Shown here: positions 31,401 to 37,975 of the stretch, one piece after another | How positions within the stretch are numbered: position 1 is the stretch's first letter | How the letters are laid out: each line of letters begins with the position of its first letter | Notes under the pieces: generated by a model | Seen by the model: only the letters and a program-made list of their open reading frames with translations | Databases searched by the model: none | Told to the model about the DNA's origin: nothing | Source of the DNA: Apostichopus japonicus | Taxonomy: Eukaryota > Echinodermata > Holothuroidea > Aspidochirotida > Stichopodidae | Direction: 5' to 3' | Assembly: GCF_037975245.1 (NCBI RefSeq) | Contig: NC_092581.1 | Span: 14,289,303 to 14,353,302 of the forward strand | Length of the DNA: 64,000 bases | Translations under genes and position numbers: made by a program

Positions 31401-33853
31401 GGATCGCCATTGAGCCACAATACAGTTACATCACTGGCCCACTTTTTGAAGTCTTCATTTTTGATGAAAATGTCTCGAAAATGAGAAAACAATTTTTGTT
31501 TGTCCCTGTACCCCATAATTTACACCTGGGTGCCAGGGGTGTAGCCCCCCCCCCCCAGATTATCATCTCCTGTCTGACATGTTCCTAACAACTATCGTAC
31601 AAGTCTGGTACTCTGCCAAGGGAGCTATCCCTGCCCTAAGATGGCATAAAATGATCAACTAATAGGTACAGTAATGCAAGGAAGCACTATTAAATTGAAA
31701 CACTAATTTTGGTCACTGACATACCGTCACAGGTTATCAAATTTTTCCAAGAAAAATTGCATGATGGGTGAGGAACAGACATCACAATTTATGAGAGCAC
31801 TATCCTATATACTTGCAGCAACTGTTTTATCCTTTATCCCCTTGGTTACCAAAATAATAACATGGACATTGAACTCAATTTTTTTTTTTTTCAAATTTAT
31901 GAAACCTTCCTGTTAAAAGCTAATGAACAACATTGTTATGAGGTATTAGCAGACATACAATGCAATTAGGAATAAAAATTCAAAAGAGCACCCTTTTTTT
32001 TGGAGGAGGGGGGGTTGAAAATTGAGAAACTATGATATAATATTTTATATTTTATTTTTTGAGGATAGTAATAAACTAAAACAATCATCGCTGACTCATA
32101 CTTCTCTAAAAGATTTTTCTCTCTGAATCCATTTTCGTTGAGCTTTTATTGTAAATTGTTCTTATTTCTTACTTTCAGTTTGGTGATTACACTGATACCA
32201 TGCCTGATATTTCATATCATATCCAGACGAACATGTACAGCTGTCATGACATGAGACTAAATCAAAGCTATGACTCAACGGTGCAAAGTTCAATAGATTG
32301 CAGACTACACCTAAATGCACTAATAATAATGCAGAAATGTATTGTGTACCTACTATGCAAGTACAATACAAAAGGCTGTGCTGAACAGACCTAAATTTAT
32401 TCAAAATTTGGTATTTGTTCACACATTTTGCCATAGTACAGTATGCTAATACTGTTGTGTACATATTAAAGGGATTTACTGTATAAGATGGCAAAACAAC
32501 AATAAGCAAGACACAGTGCTTGGTGGTGTGGCATGTTATATAACGACTGACCTTTCTCAAGGTCTAGATATCTTATAAAATAACTTTGGTGTAAAAGTAA
32601 AGAGGGCCTGATGTTTTGATCCTAGCAGGATCTTCTGAAGATCCTGCTGGGATCGAAACCTTTTACACATTCTCTTACACAGGCTCTTTAGTGGATAAGC
32701 AGTTTGCTAACAGTTTTGTTTTATTTTGAAAATAACTTTTGGAGTACAAAGTTCAAGAAACAGTGCTTGGTGGTGTGGCATGTTATATAACGAATAACCT
32801 TTCTCAAGGTCTAAATATCTTATAAAATAACTCTTTGTGAAAAGTAACAGGGCCTGACATTTGGATCCTAGCAGGATCATCCTCAGATCCTGCTAGGATC
32901 GAAACGTCAGGCCCTCTTACTTTTACACAATCTCTTACACAGGCTCCTTTAGTAGATAAGCAGTTTGCTAACAGTTTTTTTTATTAGAAAAGAACTTTTG
33001 GAGTACAAAAATCTCTCCTAAAATCTCAAGATATAGTAAATTATGTTCAAAGTATCAAGTATTGTAATTTTTAGATACACTGTGGTTGGTTCAGTATATA
33101 TCTACGTATCACGCATTACAGGAGGTCTCATTTAAGCAGTTCCTTTACAATAGTCACTCAAACACTGGTATTGTACAGTAAATGCACAAAAGACTAGGAA
33201 GTTGCTTAATATAGGGCAAACAAACCTTAATCATCTATTTTTAGTGAAATAAATATTTTACTTGCATCTAACATTTCTATAACACCTTAGCAACCCTTTT
33301 GTTCATTGTACCTGGCATAGAATTTATATTTAAAGAACTGTATGGGTTTGGAATTTACAACCTTTAAATTGCGTTCACAAAGTTTTCAATGGCATCTCGT
33401 TGTTCAAGGGATATATACACAGTTTCAGTAGCCGATATAGGACTTCCTGCTTTCTATAAATTTAGTCTCTCCCTCATTAGTAAATTTTCCAGTACTTGTT
33501 GTTAACTTTAAGGTTGTATTAAAGTTTTCAGTACATGATACCCATGGCAGATCAAACAGTAGATTCCCTCTTACCCGAAGTCATATTCAAACAAGATGGA
33601 AGTGTCCCCCTCCCCCTCCCCCATCCCTTATGCCATGCCCTGCCCCTTAAAACCTTTTGTCAATCTCAACTACCCTTGACCAAACCAAGAGGATAAACAA
33701 CCATCAATCATGGAAATTAACTGTCAATATCTTTACCTTGTTTGGTTGGTTGAATGGCTCCACCGTGATGGTCTCCGCACCGATATCTAAAATCTTTCCC
33801 AACTGGAATCCATCTTCCACGTGGGGCACCCACACCTTATGGTCTCCGTCCAT
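4253..33853 (-). CDS. MYO6: Unconventional myosin VI, complete coding region in 27 exons
   Basis: Minus-end-directed actin motor of endocytosis and organelle tethering. Coding exons, 5' to 3' on the minus strand: 33853-33737, 31227-31158, 30432-30359, 29908-29779, 28343-28238, 27900-27744, 26710-26546, 25881-25801, 21982-21802, 21070-20941, 20577-20328, 20036-19964, 19484-19360, 18732-18637, 18129-17974, 15672-15540, 15060-14930, 14267-14060, 13063-12911, 12269-12187, 11488-11244, 10605-10447, 8265-8161, 7681-7587, 6666-6529, 5037-4837, 4443-4253. All introns are GT/AG with matching phases; the sum is 3753 nt, 1250 aa. Seen: P-loop GESGAGKT at 151-158, [10 protein letters not shown] switch I near 201-210, DIAGFE switch II at 452-457, class-VI insert 2 at about 750-795, a charged helix at about 900-1007, RRL at 1088-1090, and a C-terminal cargo domain ending in [12 protein letters not shown]. 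An in-frame TAG six codons before the ATG fixes the start. Oddities: Gly at the TEDS position, FWF where vertebrates have WWY, and a tandem array in intron 22. Exon-level splice calls are inferred without cDNA. Confidence 0.96.
4690..4736 (+). repeat. Short tandem duplication (~22 bp) in intron 26
   Basis: TGATGTCATAGCTGCACCC occurs twice in a row. Each copy includes a TGATGTCA sequence resembling an ATF/CRE half-site, but the setting gives no functional support. Confidence 0.7.
4837..5037 (-). CDS. MYO6: MYO6 exon 26 (cargo-binding domain, residues 1121-1187)
   Basis: Encodes [40 protein letters not shown] and [20 protein letters not shown]. The vertebrate Dab2-binding WWY is FWF here (1160-1162), while [13 protein letters not shown] around it is unchanged. 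Acceptor ACCCGTAG|CTAT, donor TGCTG|GTAAGT. Confidence 0.97.
5038..6528. other. MYO6: MYO6 intron 25
   Basis: 1.49-kb intron, no exon candidate. It contains a C11 run at about 5580, and at 6176-6320 a single-copy relative of the element that is expanded into a 20-bp minisatellite at 26.8-27.1 kb. The 6340-6440 stretch is a TTATT-rich low-complexity tract. Confidence 0.7.
6176..6322 (+). repeat. Dispersed repeat, unexpanded relative of the 26.8-kb minisatellite
   Basis: It starts AATTTATCC, has TGCATAGCAATATGCCATGC and ACTATGCAAGTGCA, and ends AAACTGCTACCCAAAAT. The same order of blocks flanks the expanded array at 26768-27210 (AATTTATCC, CTATGCAAGTGCA, TTCAGAGCTATCAAACTGCT). This suggests one family whose middle block amplified at the second site. 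Confidence 0.65.
6529..6666 (-). CDS. MYO6: MYO6 exon 25 (RRL cargo site, residues 1075-1120)
   Basis: Encodes [20 protein letters not shown] then [23 protein letters not shown] (1088-1090) is the adaptor-binding motif used by optineurin, NDP52 and GIPC in vertebrates. Acceptor CCTGCAG|ATGT, donor GTCAG|GTCAGT. Confidence 0.97.
6667..8160. other. MYO6: MYO6 introns 23 and 24 around exon 24
   Basis: The introns are 6667-7586 and 7682-8160. A small GACCTAATGATGACAT tandem repeat lies at about 7018-7065. No other exon or recognisable element seen. Confidence 0.6.
7587..7681 (-). CDS. MYO6: MYO6 exon 24 (cargo-domain entry, residues 1043-1074)
   Basis: Encodes [20 protein letters not shown] then [11 protein letters not shown], corresponding to human [20 protein letters not shown]. 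In vertebrates the alternatively spliced large insert lies just before this point; I see no insert exon here. Acceptor CTCACAG|ATCG, donor ACCG|GTAAGA. Confidence 0.94.
8161..8265 (-). CDS. MYO6: MYO6 exon 23 (distal tail, residues 1008-1042)
   Basis: Encodes [20 protein letters not shown] then [14 protein letters not shown], matching human ...[20 protein letters not shown]. Its phase fits exon 22 directly, so the array between them can be removed as one intron. Acceptor TTCCTCAG|ACAA; donor CAGT|GTGAGA is chosen because it keeps frame with exon 24. Confidence 0.9.
8595..10446 (-). repeat. Exon-derived minisatellite in MYO6 intron 22
   Basis: About 18 tandem units, 90 bp in the common form and 119-125 bp in a longer form. 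Read on the gene's strand, each unit has AATAAATGCAG or AAAAATGCAG, then an exon-like piece AGGAAGCTGGAAGAAGAG, a GTATATTAGAAGG donor-like segment, a GGAGGATAGGGAAATGGG linker and a G-run block GGGTGGGTGGGGTGGGG. The exon-like piece and donor match the last ~35 bases of exon 22 and the start of intron 22 (10447-10480 and below), so the array arose by amplifying that exon/intron junction. Units near 8.6-8.9 kb are the most diverged; those next to exon 22 are nearly uniform. About ten units keep AATAAA. Long open frames on both strands follow from the repeat period and C/G-rich composition, not from gene content. Confidence 0.95.
10447..10605 (-). CDS. MYO6: MYO6 exon 22 (single alpha-helix, residues 955-1007)
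   Basis: Encodes [40 protein letters not shown] and [11 protein letters not shown], alternating acidic and basic, typical of a stable single alpha-helix. Acceptor CTCATAG|GAAA. Donor AAAGAG|GTATATTAG is a modest 5' splice site. The last ~35 bases of this exon plus the intron start are the source of the tandem array next door. Confidence 0.93.
11244..11488 (-). CDS. MYO6: MYO6 exon 21 (proximal tail and start of charged helix, residues 874-954)
   Basis: Encodes [20 protein letters not shown], then [20 protein letters not shown] and a long E/K/R run. This aligns with the human tail start and its single alpha-helix. The in-phase acceptor is AATGTAG|ACTACAG. The nearer CTACAG|TT would open on a TGA, so it is rejected. 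Donor GAAA|GTAAGA leaves two bases. Confidence 0.9.
12187..12269 (-). CDS. MYO6: MYO6 exon 20 (three-helix bundle, residues 846-873)
   Basis: Encodes [20 protein letters not shown] then EQYIKQIK, the lever-arm-extension helix of the proximal tail. Acceptor TTTTTTTTTAG|CTAA, donor ATTAAG|GTAAAT, phase 0 out. Confidence 0.88.
12911..13063 (-). CDS. MYO6: MYO6 exon 19 (IQ motif/lever start, residues 795-845)
   Basis: The split codon restores IKLKNKI exactly as in human. Continues [18 protein letters not shown] with an IQ-like calmodulin site, then [18 protein letters not shown] and the start of the three-helix bundle. Acceptor ATCGACAG|TGAA, donor GATCG|GTCAGT. Confidence 0.95.
14060..14267 (-). 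CDS. MYO6: MYO6 exon 18 (converter and insert 2, residues 726-794)
   Basis: Encodes [40 protein letters not shown] and [28 protein letters not shown] followed by the ~40-residue insert is diagnostic of class VI: insert 2 repositions the lever arm, binds calmodulin and gives minus-end movement. Donor CAAAT|GTGAGT leaves one base. Confidence 0.98.
14930..15060 (-). CDS. MYO6: MYO6 exon 17 (SH1/converter start, residues 682-725)
   Basis: Encodes [20 protein letters not shown] then [20 protein letters not shown]. Human reads [18 protein letters not shown]. Acceptor CCAACAG|GAAT, donor TAGG|GTGAGT. Confidence 0.97.
15540..15672 (-). CDS. MYO6: MYO6 exon 16 (SH helix region, residues 638-681)
   Basis: Encodes [40 protein letters not shown] and LQCS. 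It includes the universal FIRCIKPN motif. Acceptor TTCAAAG|GTGC, donor TTCAG|GTTGGT. Confidence 0.98.
15673..17973. other. MYO6: MYO6 intron 15
   Basis: 2.3-kb intron. It holds a Penelope-like/hammerhead-like fragment at 17545-17660, followed by a purine-rich stretch to about 17945. The 16.0-17.2 kb part has no recognisable coding potential. Confidence 0.65.
17545..17660 (-). mobile_element. Penelope-like retroelement terminal fragment with hammerhead-like core
   Basis: On the minus strand: GCCT, CTGAAGA, a GATCCT-GCT-AGGATC hairpin, GAAAC, GTC, AGGC, then TTACTTTTACACATTCTC and ...AAGCAGTTTGCTAACAGTTT. CUGANGA and GAAA are the hammerhead ribozyme core, the hairpin acts as stem II, and GCCU/AGGC as stem I. 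Stem III is almost absent, as in minimal type I motifs reported in Penelope-like elements. Family assignment is inferred; related copies are at 27261, 32600, 32850 and 55940. Confidence 0.55.
17974..18129 (-). CDS. MYO6: MYO6 exon 15 (loop 2 region, residues 586-637)
   Basis: Encodes [20 protein letters not shown] through [20 protein letters not shown]. Basic loop 2 is shorter than in human. 156 nt, phase 0 both ends; acceptor AACTCAAAG|AATG, donor TTCAAG|GTAAAT. Confidence 0.95.
18637..18732 (-). CDS. MYO6: MYO6 exon 14 (residues 554-585)
   Basis: Encodes [20 protein letters not shown] then [12 protein letters not shown], a near-invariant myosin VI actin-binding-face strand (human ...[12 protein letters not shown]). 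96 nt, phase 0 both ends; acceptor TCCATAG|ATAC, donor AAACG|GTGAGT. Confidence 0.97.
19360..19484 (-). CDS. MYO6: MYO6 exon 13 (residues 512-553)
   Basis: Encodes [20 protein letters not shown] then [17 protein letters not shown] of the lower 50K domain. Acceptor CCCCACAG|ACCT, donor CTTACT|GTAAGT. Confidence 0.96.
19675..19785 (+). repeat. ~29-bp tandem repeat, about four copies, in intron 12
   Basis: Core AAGGAACTTTCTTTGTGCCTC repeats with changes (AAGGGGCTTTCTGTGTCCCTC, AAGGAACTTTGTTTGTTCCTC, AAAGAACTTTCTTTGTCCCTG). Confidence 0.8.
19964..20036 (-). CDS. MYO6: MYO6 exon 12 (relay helix, residues 488-511)
   Basis: Encodes [20 protein letters not shown] then QDCI, almost identical to human. 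The acceptor is TTTTTTTTCAACAAAAG|GAAC: a good pyrimidine tract, but AAAAG is a poor 3' splice site. No better in-phase AG exists nearby. Confidence 0.95.
20328..20577 (-). CDS. MYO6: MYO6 exon 11 (switch II, residues 404-487)
   Basis: Largest coding exon (250 nt). Encodes [20 protein letters not shown], then [20 protein letters not shown] (switch II) and [20 protein letters not shown]. Acceptor ATCACAG|GGTC; the donor GAG|GTTTGT is slightly weak. Confidence 0.98.
20941..21070 (-). CDS. MYO6: MYO6 exon 10 (cardiomyopathy-loop/TEDS region, residues 361-403)
   Basis: Encodes [20 protein letters not shown] through [14 protein letters not shown]. Counting 16 residues back from the Asp of DALAK in exon 11 puts the TEDS position on Gly401, where human MYO6 has Thr405. 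Donor ATCAA|GTAAGT leaves two bases. Confidence 0.94.
21567..21834 (+). repeat. Tandem duplication containing the 3' end of MYO6 exon 9
   Basis: Two ~120-bp copies, about 21567-21685 and 21711-21834. They share GTGTATATTGGTACTCTATG, TACTAAATGTGTGGTACTC and ACACTCACCCTCTA.TGCATC, then ACTTTTGAATGCTAT. The upstream (true) copy carries the last ~30 bases of exon 9 and its donor. The other is an exon tail plus donor with no acceptor, lying in intron 9. Confidence 0.85.
21802..21982 (-). CDS. MYO6: MYO6 exon 9 (residues 301-360)
   Basis: Encodes [18 protein letters not shown] through [20 protein letters not shown], the conserved HLGN upper-50K segment. Donor AGAGG|GTGAGT. The last ~30 bases plus donor and intron start are duplicated downstream at about 21567-21685. 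Confidence 0.97.
21983..25800. other. MYO6: MYO6 intron 8 (largest intron)
   Basis: 3.8 kb, AT-rich with G/C homopolymers (for example about 23025-23050, 23665-23680 and 24050-24063). An open frame at 22828-23490 (+) is AT-rich, lacks recognisable domains and is judged chance. No exon with class-VI homology is missing from the flanking protein. Confidence 0.6.
25801..25881 (-). CDS. MYO6: MYO6 exon 8 (residues 274-300)
   Basis: Encodes [20 protein letters not shown] then DDKKSYQ, aligning with human [20 protein letters not shown]. Phase 0 at both ends; acceptor GTTACAG|TACT, donor TACCAG|GTATGT. Followed by the largest intron of the gene (3.8 kb). Confidence 0.94.
26041..26076 (+). repeat. 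15-bp tandem repeat in intron 7
   Basis: CTGGAAGTATCATGT occurs in tandem just over two times, ending CTGGAAGTATGCTCC. Confidence 0.75.
26248..26556 (+). repeat. Diverged ~185-bp direct duplication next to the exon 7 donor
   Basis: About 26252-26350 and 26437-26546 share GGTT.G.TAGTTCAGTTTG, A.GGTGAAAGGTGAGAA/AAGGTCAAAGGTGAGAA and GACACAT/AACACAT. The second copy abuts exon 7 and its donor. Confidence 0.6.
26546..26710 (-). CDS. MYO6: MYO6 exon 7 (residues 219-273)
   Basis: Encodes [19 protein letters not shown] through [20 protein letters not shown]. It carries the transducer-side helix and the first half of the class-VI insert 1 region near the nucleotide pocket. Acceptor TTACAG|CCAC, donor TTCAG|GTATGT. 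The donor lies inside the second copy of a diverged intronic duplication. Confidence 0.97.
26768..27210 (+). repeat. 20-bp minisatellite (AATTGCTATGCAAAATTTAC), about 16 units, in intron 6
   Basis: Units read AATTGCTATGCAAAATTTAC with changes such as CAATATTTAC or CAAACTTGAC, from about 26805 to 27122. Flanking blocks match the unexpanded copy at 6176-6322. The period of about 21 leaves one frame open for more than 100 codons; this is a composition effect. Confidence 0.9.
27259..27345 (+). mobile_element. Penelope-like/hammerhead-like fragment in intron 6
   Basis: GCCT, TTGAAGA, then GATCCTGCTAGGATCGAAAC, GTCAGGCC, followed by TTACTTTTACACAATCT. Same family as 17545 but with UUGAAGA instead of CUGAAGA, so probably inactive. 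Confidence 0.5.
27744..27900 (-). CDS. MYO6: MYO6 exon 6 (switch I, residues 166-218)
   Basis: Encodes [40 protein letters not shown] and [12 protein letters not shown]. It contains the loop-1 region and switch I. Acceptor GTGTCAG|GTAC, donor CCAAG|GTAATT. Confidence 0.98.
28238..28343 (-). CDS. MYO6: MYO6 exon 5 (P-loop, residues 131-165)
   Basis: Encodes [20 protein letters not shown] then [16 protein letters not shown]. The Walker A/P-loop falls at 151-158, the same numbering as human MYO6, which supports the upstream exon chain. Acceptor TTCTTAG|CTGA, donor CTCAG|GTCAGT. Confidence 0.98.
28430..28760 (+). repeat. Two ~150-bp direct repeats with AAGCTGCAGCAGCTGCAA core in intron 4
   Basis: Copies start near 28447 and 28590. 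They share GTGTCAA.A..AAAGCTGCAG, CAGCTGCAAATACCCTGCAG and AGGCTGAATCAATATC, then a CGGCAGACC block. A third, diverged copy is at 57588-57690, so this is a dispersed repeat family. Confidence 0.75.
29300..29607 (-). mobile_element. tRNA-derived SINE in intron 4
   Basis: On the minus strand it starts with a tRNA-like head, TGGCCAATTGGCTAAGGCGT ... GGTTCGATTC (B box at 29546-29555). The body follows with CTTGCCCAAG and GGGTTCAATGGGTACC, and the tail has AAAGCGCTTTGAG and AAAGCGCTATATA. No intact tRNA fold is claimed. Confidence 0.75.
29779..29908 (-). CDS. MYO6: MYO6 exon 4 (residues 88-130)
   Basis: Encodes [20 protein letters not shown] and continues to PPHVFAI. This is the purine-binding-loop region (NPxxxxxxY) of the myosin head. 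Acceptor GTCTTTCAG|ACC, donor AATAG|GTAAGA. Confidence 0.97.
30359..30432 (-). CDS. MYO6: MYO6 exon 3 (residues 63-87)
   Basis: Encodes [19 protein letters not shown] then KKDSIY, a highly conserved motor-head helix. Acceptor TTCTGCAG|GTTC, donor CTAT|GTAAGA, phase 0 out. Confidence 0.96.
30433..31157. other. MYO6: MYO6 intron 2
   Basis: 725 bp with C-rich runs, including a C14 tract at about 30850; no element recognised. Confidence 0.5.
31158..31227 (-). CDS. MYO6: MYO6 exon 2 (residues 40-62)
   Basis: Encodes [20 protein letters not shown] then EDN, matching the acidic linker before the motor core (human ...VFPAEEDSKKDVEDN). Acceptor TTCTCCAG|CCTG, donor AATT|GTAAGG. It leaves one base that joins GT of the next exon to make Cys. 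Confidence 0.93.
31228..33736. other. MYO6: MYO6 intron 1
   Basis: 2.5 kb. It carries the 247-bp tandem duplication of Penelope-like sequence at 32508-33010. Otherwise AT-rich with no exon candidate. Confidence 0.6.
32508..33010 (+). mobile_element. Tandem 247-bp duplication, each copy with an inverted pair of hammerhead-like motifs
   Basis: Copies start at about 32510 and 32757 (CAGTGCTTGGTGGTGTGGCA at 32514 and 32761). Each holds GGCCTGA..TTT.GATCCTAG and CAGGATC facing GATCCTGCT.GGATCGAAAC. An inverted repeat is therefore centred at about 32634 and 32882. Each copy ends AAGCAGTTTGCTAACAGTTT. Only the right half of copy 2 keeps CGAAACGTCAGGCC intact. Confidence 0.7.
33737..33853 (-). CDS. 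MYO6: MYO6 coding exon 1 (start codon, residues 1-39)
   Basis: Begins [16 protein letters not shown], the myosin VI N-terminal SH3-like subdomain (human MYO6 begins MEDGKPVWAPH). Ends in the phase-0 donor CAAG|GTAAAG. The same exon has a 44-nt 5' UTR back to an acceptor TTTTTTAG|AGGG at 33897/33898, with an in-frame TAG six codons before the ATG. Confidence 0.95.
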
Positions 33854-33897
33854 CCTGACGATGCCTAGCTTCTATCACCTCTTTTCTACAAAACCCT
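33854..33897 (-). other. MYO6: 5' UTR part of MYO6 exon 1, bounded by a 3' splice site
   Basis: TTTCCTCTTTTTTAG|AGGG is a strong acceptor 44 bases before the ATG, so at least one non-coding exon lies upstream. The segment includes an in-frame TAG. Confidence 0.7.
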
Positions 33898-35369
33898 CTA
33901 AAAAAGAGGAAATATTAGAAAACGAGACTTGTTATTAGTCTCTTCTAATTCAATCAAACAACAACAACCAATGCCAGCCCTTCTAAACCACCCCCTCCCC
34001 TCCCTCCCTACATCTCTTACTCACTACCCTTTCCTCTACCTTCCATTCCCACCCCCCCCCCACACTACTATCATGAACATAGTGTTACACATTGTTCATT
34101 TCAGTTCCATGTTTGGTATAACAATGTAGACACAGCCAACCTACTGTACCTTCCCTCCCCCGCCCCCTCCTTTCAAAGTAAACTCTTTATTATTGTAACA
34201 TGTCTCATTGATCTTGCCTTAATTATGAAGTTCTTTCCAACATGTTCACAACTTCTTGGAAGTCTGTTCTGTTCCACCAATCCTATACCAAATGGCCCCA
34301 TATCCTTGGAAAAGTCAAACAAATATGTATGACAGGAAATTTGAAGACAATATTTTTTTATATATTTTTTATGAGAGGTAACTCCTCCTTTCCCCCCCCC
34401 CCCCCCTTCCCTCACTCACTCCTCCTATTCGCCTCGCCTTAGGTAAAGCAGCTTTATATAGTTTCCTGAAGGTATTTTGAACCACAAAAAAACTAATATC
34501 ATTTAGTCTATTGCTTGGTACAGTTCTGTACTACATTCAGCATTATCAATTGCACATATATCAGTAGTAATACTCCCTGTAAGTAGCAAATGTCTGATAA
34601 CCAAGTTATCAATGATGTGTAGGAATTTGAACTTTTCAAAAGAAAGCAAAAGGGAAAAACCTATATACTCAAAGCGTTAAATTACACGAATGATGGAGAT
34701 ATCTATGTATAATAACAACACAGGAAATAGAACGGCAACGTTTCCATGCCGATTTTGACATTCCCACCGCAATCATGCAAGGTCACTGGATTATGATTAT
34801 ATTGGAATAAAACCCTCAGAGCATGAATTATGAAATATTTTAACCAGAGATAAATCAATTTCAATACTGCAAGACAGAATTGTGTAGCACACTCTTTGCT
34901 TAGTAGTCATAAAGCACTTACTCACCTGCAACTACAAAACCCAGGGCATGCCATTTAAATGTTAAAAGTCTGTTCCCAGACACACACATACACGCAAACA
35001 CACACTGATAAAACCCTGTTCAATAAAATATAGTATATAAGCAAGAGAATCAACAACAGTACACCACATAACACAAGATTGGCCTGTATAATATTTTTAC
35101 ATGTGTATTACTTGTATTAATTACTGTAAGTACTTCAAGAGGACGGCTTGCAAGTCAAGATTTTACTGTTATTATTTTGATAAAGTATAGAGAAAAGTAA
35201 CCGAAGGACATTATATACACACATACATTGTTTTGCAACTGAGTGACGTGCAGCAATATCATATCTATATAGAAAATATTGATTAATACAGAAACTATAG
35301 ACAGTATAAAGTTAAAAGAAAAAAGAAAAACTTAGAAAAAGAAAAAAAGTTGAAGGTTTTTGAGGTAGT

Positions 35370-35695
35370 CTTGTATGAGGCCAAGGGCCTCTCACATGAC
35401 TTTACAACTTAACCCCAGGTCATTGGCAACATGTCACACCCACACACCAATGTGTTCCCAATTTAAACAATCCCTCGTGGGGCACTACTTGTTCCCTAGG
35501 GACTTCCCATAGGGTGCAACCACAAACCGCGCATGCAACTATATTTAGAAGTTACATCTCAAGTCAAGAAGGTGAAGAAAGGCAATGGAGATAAACAAGT
35601 GCTTTGCTCAAGAACATACTATAATGATCTGGCCAGGACTCGAACCTGCAAACATTAGATCGCAAGTCCACTGCCTTAACCCATTTGACACCTTG
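35370..35695 (-). mobile_element. tRNA-derived SINE upstream of MYO6
   Basis: Minus-strand head GTGTCAAATGGGTTAAGGCA, then GGACTTGCGATCTAATG and GCAGGTTCGAGTCC (B box at about 35637-35646). It is followed by TTCTTGAGCAAAGCACTTG and a diverged body. Same architecture as the copy at 29300. Confidence 0.65.
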
Positions 35696-37625
35696 ACTAC
35701 ACCTATACTCAGCACAACTGTTTTCCTAACAGTTCACTAATTCATTATTCATCAAACAAACAAATTGGTGGTGGTGATTTATAAATTTTTATTAGTGATA
35801 TCTCATAAGAATGTTTTATGCCAAAAGCCATAAAACACACTGTATGTCGCTCATTTGATTAAACCTACATTCTTACTGTACATTAGGGAAATTTGTTTCA
35901 ATCCTGTTTAAATTTTAATGTTTAAATCCTGTTTAAATAAAGATTGAACTTGATGTGAACCTTGAAGAGTTACTTAGCAACCAGTATCATCACTTTTCAA
36001 TGCAGTGCACAAAATACTACACAGTGACTGAATTGTGAAGATCAGGGGACAGAAAAATCCAGACTTTTGCTAGTTACAGTTACCATGGTTACAATGACTG
36101 CCTAAATGAGGACAGGGGACACAACCTTATCAACCTCACTGTATGAGACTGTCCTTGGTTACAATATAAAGTGTGTTAATTTACAGACAATTAATTGAAA
36201 CTGCTATTTTCCATAATCTGATGCTCTGCTTTTAAACTGATTGTGCTGATTTAGGAGTTACCTAGCAACCACCATTCTGTATATATATATTGCCTTATAA
36301 TGCATAATAGGCCTACTATTAATTACTTAAAAGTGGGACAATTTCATTTTCCAAAATTCACTCTTAATATACTATTACATATAATATATTATTGGAGCCA
36401 GTGTTGTAGTTTGCAATATGTGGTGACATTGCAAGAAACAAAATCTAAATCATATAACATACTGTACGTGTACTACAGTTTTATTCACAACTAATTGACA
36501 ATAAAGGGCTAAACTATTAAACATTTCTTATACTGAAATGATGCTATGTATTTTATTTGACTTGCTCTACTCTACCTAATTTCCTTTTATTTATTACTTA
36601 AATACTTGATTTTGAAGTGAATGCGCATTTTGGGTGTTACTTAGAGTGGCAAGCATAAATGAGTTGTCGCTTCTGAAACATAATTTATCTTAATACTTAG
36701 CATTGTTAACATATGATCATCAACTGTGATCAATGATCCATTTGTCATAAAAAATTGATTGATCTTGGCCAACATAAACTTCTACAGGACACCTGTGTTA
36801 AAAGACATACTTGCATTATAATTGTATGATCAAATTGTGTACACATATTATGTACACATTGAAGCTACTGTATTGAGCCAATCATTGGCTGTGTGTGAGC
36901 AACATATATGAAATATGCTGTACTGTGTCTAACAGAATTCACTAACTGTAACCATTAAGTTGACATGCTGCTGTTTACAGTAATGTATCTGAAATATATT
37001 TGACATTTGATACAGTTTGTAAATCCAATGGGCGGGCTGGTGGGGTGTGGTTGGGGGACAAAATTGACAGTTGGTGAGGACATACAATTACTATGTTTTT
37101 TCCCTGCCACTAATTTTCAAGTGTGTGCATATTTGGTACTCATATTGTGCTGTATTTAAAAGATTGCCTAACACGATTCTGTGCCACATAATATTGTTGG
37201 GACCAGTTATTAATAAAAGTTGCCAATTGAGGGTTTCCTAGTTTTGAAGTGACCAGTTTTATTACAAAAACATAACATTTGTAACACATCATTACATGTA
37301 CAATACATGTCTAGATCCTTCCTTCTTTTACCTATAGTACAATACAGCATTCAGTCCATATACTTTACTCTTTGTGTTTCTTTTTCCCCCCACATTTTGT
37401 GAGTATATCACCATGAGGTATATAGATGGTGGCAAATGTCTACAGTGGATAACTAACTTTCTTATCAGTTTCAAACCTCTGGACTTACAATCAGCAGCCT
37501 ACTTGGTTACGCTGTCCGCATATGATGGGGGAGTCCCTGGTTCGAAAAGATATATATAACATAGCTTCAGATGTTAACTTCCTGTTGCAAAAGTGCTCAA
37601 TACATAGAAGTAGAGCAAGTGCATA

Positions 37626-37792
37626 ATATAGTATACCTATACGGTAACTTACAGCATGTTGTGTTACTCGATTTTTCACAACTGCAATGTGCGGCGATCA
37701 TGAGACAACAGTTGTCTGATGATCGCCGCACATTGCAGGCGTGAAAATTGATTAACAACATGGCATGCTGTATTAAAGTTGCTGTAAAGGTA

Positions 37793-37800
<8 letters not shown>
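37626..37800. mobile_element. Foldback MITE, 175-bp near-perfect palindrome
   Basis: The outer ends are ATATAGTATACC and its exact complement GGTATACTATAT. The inner arms 37683-37709 and 37711-37737 are 27 bp with one mismatch and a one-base loop. The whole element folds as a single hairpin. It abuts a long (TA)n tract (37790-37975). Target duplication cannot be read because of the TA tract. Confidence 0.8.
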
Positions 37801-37888
<88 letters not shown>

Positions 37889-37903
37889 ATATATCTATAT
37901 ATA

Positions 37904-37945
<42 letters not shown>

Positions 37946-37975
37946 ATATCTATATATATATATATATATATCTAC
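37790..37975. repeat. (TA)n microsatellite
   Basis: About 185 bp of TA repeats with a few TATC interruptions. Open frames reported across it are meaningless. Confidence 0.95.
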
